A stretch of 64,000 nucleotides of DNA, taken from positions 89,041 through 153,040 of the forward strand of contig JAZGEF010000009.1 of the NCBI GenBank assembly GCA_036478595.1, written 5' to 3'. This DNA comes from Granulosicoccus sp036478595 (GTDB lineage: Bacteria > Pseudomonadota > Gammaproteobacteria > Granulosicoccales > Granulosicoccaceae). Shown here piece by piece: positions 61,358 through 64,000 of the stretch (position 1 is its first letter; each line of letters begins with the position of its first letter). The translations under genes were made by a program, and so were the position numbers. Under the pieces are notes generated by a model. The model had not been told where the DNA came from, did no database searches, and saw only the letters and a program-made list of their open reading frames with translations.

Positions 61358-63052
61358 ATGGCGGGTAAAATACCACAGCACTTTATCGACGAAATTCTAG
61401 CTCGCGTCGATATCGTGGATGTGATCAACCCACGTGTCACATTGAAAAAAAGTGGTAGCAACTATAGTGCTTGCTGCCCCTTTCATAACGAGAAAACCCC
61501 ATCATTTACGGTTAGCCAGACCAAACAGTTTTATCACTGCTTTGGTTGCGGGGAAAACGGTAGCGCCATCAGCTTTTTGATGAATTACGACAATATGCAT
61601 TTTGTTGATGCTATTGAAACCTTGGCAGAACAACTCGGTATGGAAGTGCCGCGCGATGAGGCCGCTGCGCAAAACCGCAGCAACAATAAACCTCTCTATG
61701 CCTTGCTTGAAAAAGTCGCTACTCACTATGAGCAAGCACTAAAAAAATCGCCGAGCGCAGTTGAGTATCTTAAAAATCGCGGCCTTAGTGGTGAGATCGC
61801 CAAACAGTTTGCCATCGGCTACGCAGAAGATGGCTGGGATTCTTTACAAAAAGATTTTGCTGGCGAAGAGGCCGCATTAATCAAAACAGGCATGTTGATT
61901 AAAAACGATGCCGGGCGAGTGTACCCACGCTTTCGCGATCGAGTGATGTTTCCGATACGTGATCGTAGAGGCCGAGTGATTGCCTTCGGTGGCCGCGTTC
62001 TCGTTAATGAAGAACCCAAATACCTTAATTCACCTGAAACGCCGTTGTTTCATAAAGGCAGCGAATTATACGGCCTATTTGAAGCACGAAAAGCCGCTCA
62101 GGATGCTGGCACGGCCCTAGTCGTCGAAGGCTATATGGACGTGGTCGCCTTGGCACAACATGGCGTTAACAATGCTGTTGCCACTTTAGGCACCGCGGCC
62201 AACCAACAACACAGCGAACTTTTGTTTCGGGCCGTGCCTAATATTGTATTTTGCTTTGATGGCGACAAGGCTGGGCGTTCCGCTGCATGGCGTGCACTCG
62301 TCGCTACTCTGCCCTGCTTAGAAGATGGTCGCGATACATTCTTTTTGTTTTTACCCGACGGTGAAGACCCCGATTCGATTGTGCAGACACACGGCAAAGA
62401 AGGGTTTGACGAGTTGCTCGCTGCGCGGACACCTATTATCGATTTTCTATACAACTATTTATCTGCTGATATCGATACCAGCAGTATTGGCGGCAAGGCG
62501 CAGCTAGCCGAAAAGGCTAAACCACTGGTTCACACCATGCCAGCAGGCGTTTACAAAAAACTGGCATTACAACGACTAGAAAATTTGCTCGGCATCGAGA
62601 TGGGCAGCAAACGTGTCAGCCGCCCTCAAGCTAAAACCAGCCTGGGTGCAGCCCTTGGCAAAGGCAACATGACCGTCATGAGCCGAGCTGTGCTGCTGAC
62701 TTTGCAGCACCCAAGCTTGGTTGGCGAGATCGATCCGGATCAATTTGAAATTAGCGACGCCCTTCCTGGTGCCGATGTGTTGCTTAAACTCGTTGGATAC
62801 GCAGATGCAGACCCAACTATCACTACCGCTCGACTATTAGAGCGTTTTCGAGATGCAGATAATTATAACTATCTACAATCTCTGGCAACACGCTCGCTTT
62901 TTCCAGACGGCCGAGAGTTCAATTTGGATGAAGCCCGTGCTGACTATAGCGCCTGCATAGAGGCATTAAAATCTCGTAGCCTTAAAACGCATAGTGATCA
63001 ACTTCAACCTAGCCGGCGAACTGGCTTATTATCCATCCGCAAGCCGCAATAG
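61358..63052 (+). CDS. dnaG: DNA primase DnaG
   Basis: The 564-residue protein has the N-terminal zinc ribbon (CPFHNEKTPSF and FYHCFGCGENG), the RNA polymerase basic-patch domain, and the TOPRIM domain with VVEGYMDVVAL and CFDGDKAGRSAAWRA. A C-terminal helicase-binding region completes it. It makes RNA primers for replication. It normally sits after rpsU and before rpoD; here it is directly downstream of gltB with a 6-bp gap, which is unusual, so its expression may now depend on gltB transcription. Confidence 0.96.
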   Translation: MAGKIPQHFIDEILARVDIVDVINPRVTLKKSGSNYSACCPFHNEKTPSFTVSQTKQFYHCFGCGENGSAISFLMNYDNMHFVDAIETLAEQLGMEVPRDEAAAQNRSNNKPLYALLEKVATHYEQALKKSPSAVEYLKNRGLSGEIAKQFAIGYAEDGWDSLQKDFAGEEAALIKTGMLIKNDAGRVYPRFRDRVMFPIRDRRGRVIAFGGRVLVNEEPKYLNSPETPLFHKGSELYGLFEARKAAQDAGTALVVEGYMDVVALAQHGVNNAVATLGTAANQQHSELLFRAVPNIVFCFDGDKAGRSAAWRALVATLPCLEDGRDTFFLFLPDGEDPDSIVQTHGKEGFDELLAARTPIIDFLYNYLSADIDTSSIGGKAQLAEKAKPLVHTMPAGVYKKLALQRLENLLGIEMGSKRVSRPQAKTSLGAALGKGNMTVMSRAVLLTLQHPSLVGEIDPDQFEISDALPGADVLLKLVGYADADPTITTARLLERFRDADNYNYLQSLATRSLFPDGREFNLDEARADYSACIEALKSRSLKTHSDQLQPSRRTGLLSIRKPQ

Positions 63053-63065
63053 GGTCTAATTAAGA

Positions 63066-63812
63066 GTGAATCGCGAAGCACGAACACCCCGCTTCTATCA
63101 GGCAGGCCCATTAACGCTTGACGATGAGATAACTCTGGAAAAACGCATCAGCCATCATTTGATCTCTGTGTTGCGAGCACATGATGCCGAGCAGATTATA
63201 CTGTTTAATGGCGATGGTTTCGAGTATCTTTGCACACTGAACGTGCAGGCCAAACGCGCTACTGCAACGGTCATAGGCCAACACAACAACCATGCTGAAT
63301 CTCCACTGCATATCACTCTGGTGCAAGCGATTTCGCGTGGCAGCAATATGGACACCAGTATTCAAAAAGCGGTTGAGTTGGGTGTCAATGTTATTCAGCC
63401 TGTGTACACCCGACACTCAGTGCCCTTGCTGCAAGGCAACCGGGGTGAGAAAAAGGCAACACATTGGCAAAGTGTCATTATTAGCGCTGCAGAACAATCT
63501 GGCCGTTGCACCCTACCTCAACTTGACGCAGCGGTTGACTTAGGAAGTTATCTTAGCCAACTTGAGCACAGTGCTGATGAGCTACGATGGGTACTTAGCC
63601 CTGCAAGCGAACAACAAGCCTTCAATGCAGGTACCTGGTCGCGTGCTATTGTCATTGTAGGGCCAGAAAGTGGGTTTGATGCAGATGAAGTTATACGCAT
63701 GACACAAGCGGGTTTTGAAGAACGCTTGTTAGGATCGCGAATTTTGCGAACTGAAACTGCAGGCCCTGCAGTCGTTGCAGTGTTGCAAACTTTGTATGGG
63801 GATTTCAAATGA
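63066..63812 (+). CDS. rsmE: 16S rRNA (uracil1498-N3)-methyltransferase RsmE
   Basis: The 248-residue SPOUT methyltransferase has a PUA-like N domain (HHLISVLRAHDAEQIILFNGDG), the region LVQAISRGSNMDTSIQKAVELGV, the knot motifs VGPESGFDADEV and GSRILRTETAGPAVVAVL. It methylates U1498 of 16S rRNA. The start is GTG at 63066 (VNREARTPRFYQAG). The next gene overlaps its stop codon. Confidence 0.95.
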   Translation: MNREARTPRFYQAGPLTLDDEITLEKRISHHLISVLRAHDAEQIILFNGDGFEYLCTLNVQAKRATATVIGQHNNHAESPLHITLVQAISRGSNMDTSIQKAVELGVNVIQPVYTRHSVPLLQGNRGEKKATHWQSVIISAAEQSGRCTLPQLDAAVDLGSYLSQLEHSADELRWVLSPASEQQAFNAGTWSRAIVIVGPESGFDADEVIRMTQAGFEERLLGSRILRTETAGPAVVAVLQTLYGDFK

Positions 63813-64000
63813 TGGCCAGCGTTTGTACCAACAGCGTAACTAATTACGTTACCGAATTTGTCACTAAAGCGTTAATAACCATTGCATTACTGGTGTTGCT
63901 ACCGTTTACGCTGCAAAGCTGCGCCACCACCGCATCCATGCTGGATCCGGAGCAACCCACTGTAACGCTTGAAAAAATAAAACCACTCAATTTTAGTTTT
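63809..64000 (+). CDS. Lipoprotein, LEA-type domain likely, 3' end cut by window edge
   Basis: From ATG 63809 (ATGA overlap with rsmE; a second ATG follows directly) the frame is open to the window end, 64 codons. A signal peptide with a lipobox (LPFTLQSCATT) is followed by DPEQPTVTLEKIKPLNFSF, which resembles the start of LEA14-like lipoproteins. Too little is present for a firm assignment. Confidence 0.7.
   Translation, partial: MMASVCTNSVTNYVTEFVTKALITIALLVLLPFTLQSCATTASMLDPEQPTVTLEKIKPLNFSF

Overview
The window reads as chromosomal DNA of a gammaproteobacterium, probably marine. The evidence is the type IV pilus operon pilMNOPQ followed by aroK, aroB and a DamX-like gene, an ftsY-ftsE-ftsX-rpoH block, a cytochrome aa3/caa3 oxidase cluster with its assembly factors, BioC, MutM, and a secreted GH16 glucanase with fibronectin type III modules. 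Housekeeping genes dominate. I saw no rRNA, tRNA, CRISPR array, prophage or intact insertion sequence.

Layout. 1-2 kb: minus-strand MidA-like methyltransferase (cut by the edge), folB, and an rpmB-rpmG operon with promoter and terminator. 2.2-6.5 kb: a Gld-like ABC exporter operon with a DUF4340 protein, then a lipoprotein that looks like a di-heme peroxidase with its heme core deleted. 6.6-10.7 kb: FAD oxidoreductase, RidA-like protein, mutM, ferredoxin, coaD, rsmD. 10.7-14.5 kb: ftsY, ftsE, ftsX, rpoH; rpoH has a perfect CIRCE operator over its probable promoter. 14.6-17.1 kb: PEP mutase-like enzyme, methyltransferase and a wrecked two-component system. 17.4-19.9 kb: GH16 glucanase. 20-28 kb: cytochrome oxidase genes coxB, coxA, a small membrane protein, ctaG, coxC, a LOG protein, DUF2909, SURF1, a Sco-like protein and ctaB. 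28-34 kb: DUF2244, bioC, a desaturase pseudogene, plsY, an outer-membrane BamA-type protein, tsaD. 34-40 kb: rpsU, yqeY, gltD, hemE, a truncated VOC gene, then an NAD(P)-dependent oxidoreductase flanked by two copies of one palindromic element, then a cold-shock gene. 40-45 kb: small accessory genes, including a CDP-alcohol phosphotransferase/cytidylyltransferase pair and several gene remnants. 45-64 kb: mrcA divergent from pilMNOPQ, aroK, aroB, damX-like, gltB, dnaG, rsmE and the start of a lipoprotein.

Two themes stand out. First, gene order: gltB and gltD, normally adjacent, lie 20 kb apart with exactly complementary junctions (yqeY|gltD and gltB|dnaG), as if a segment opened between gltB and gltD had been placed between yqeY and dnaG. 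Second, decay by internal deletion and point mutation: a two-component pair, a fatty-acid desaturase, an SLC13 transporter, an OmpA fragment and a VOC gene are visibly broken, often near short palindromic repeats. The best regulatory observation is the CIRCE element on rpoH, which would put the heat-shock sigma factor under HrcA. I did not find a convincing undescribed multigene system. The nearest candidates are the CDP-alcohol pair, the element-flanked oxidoreductase and the heme-less peroxidase lipoprotein.
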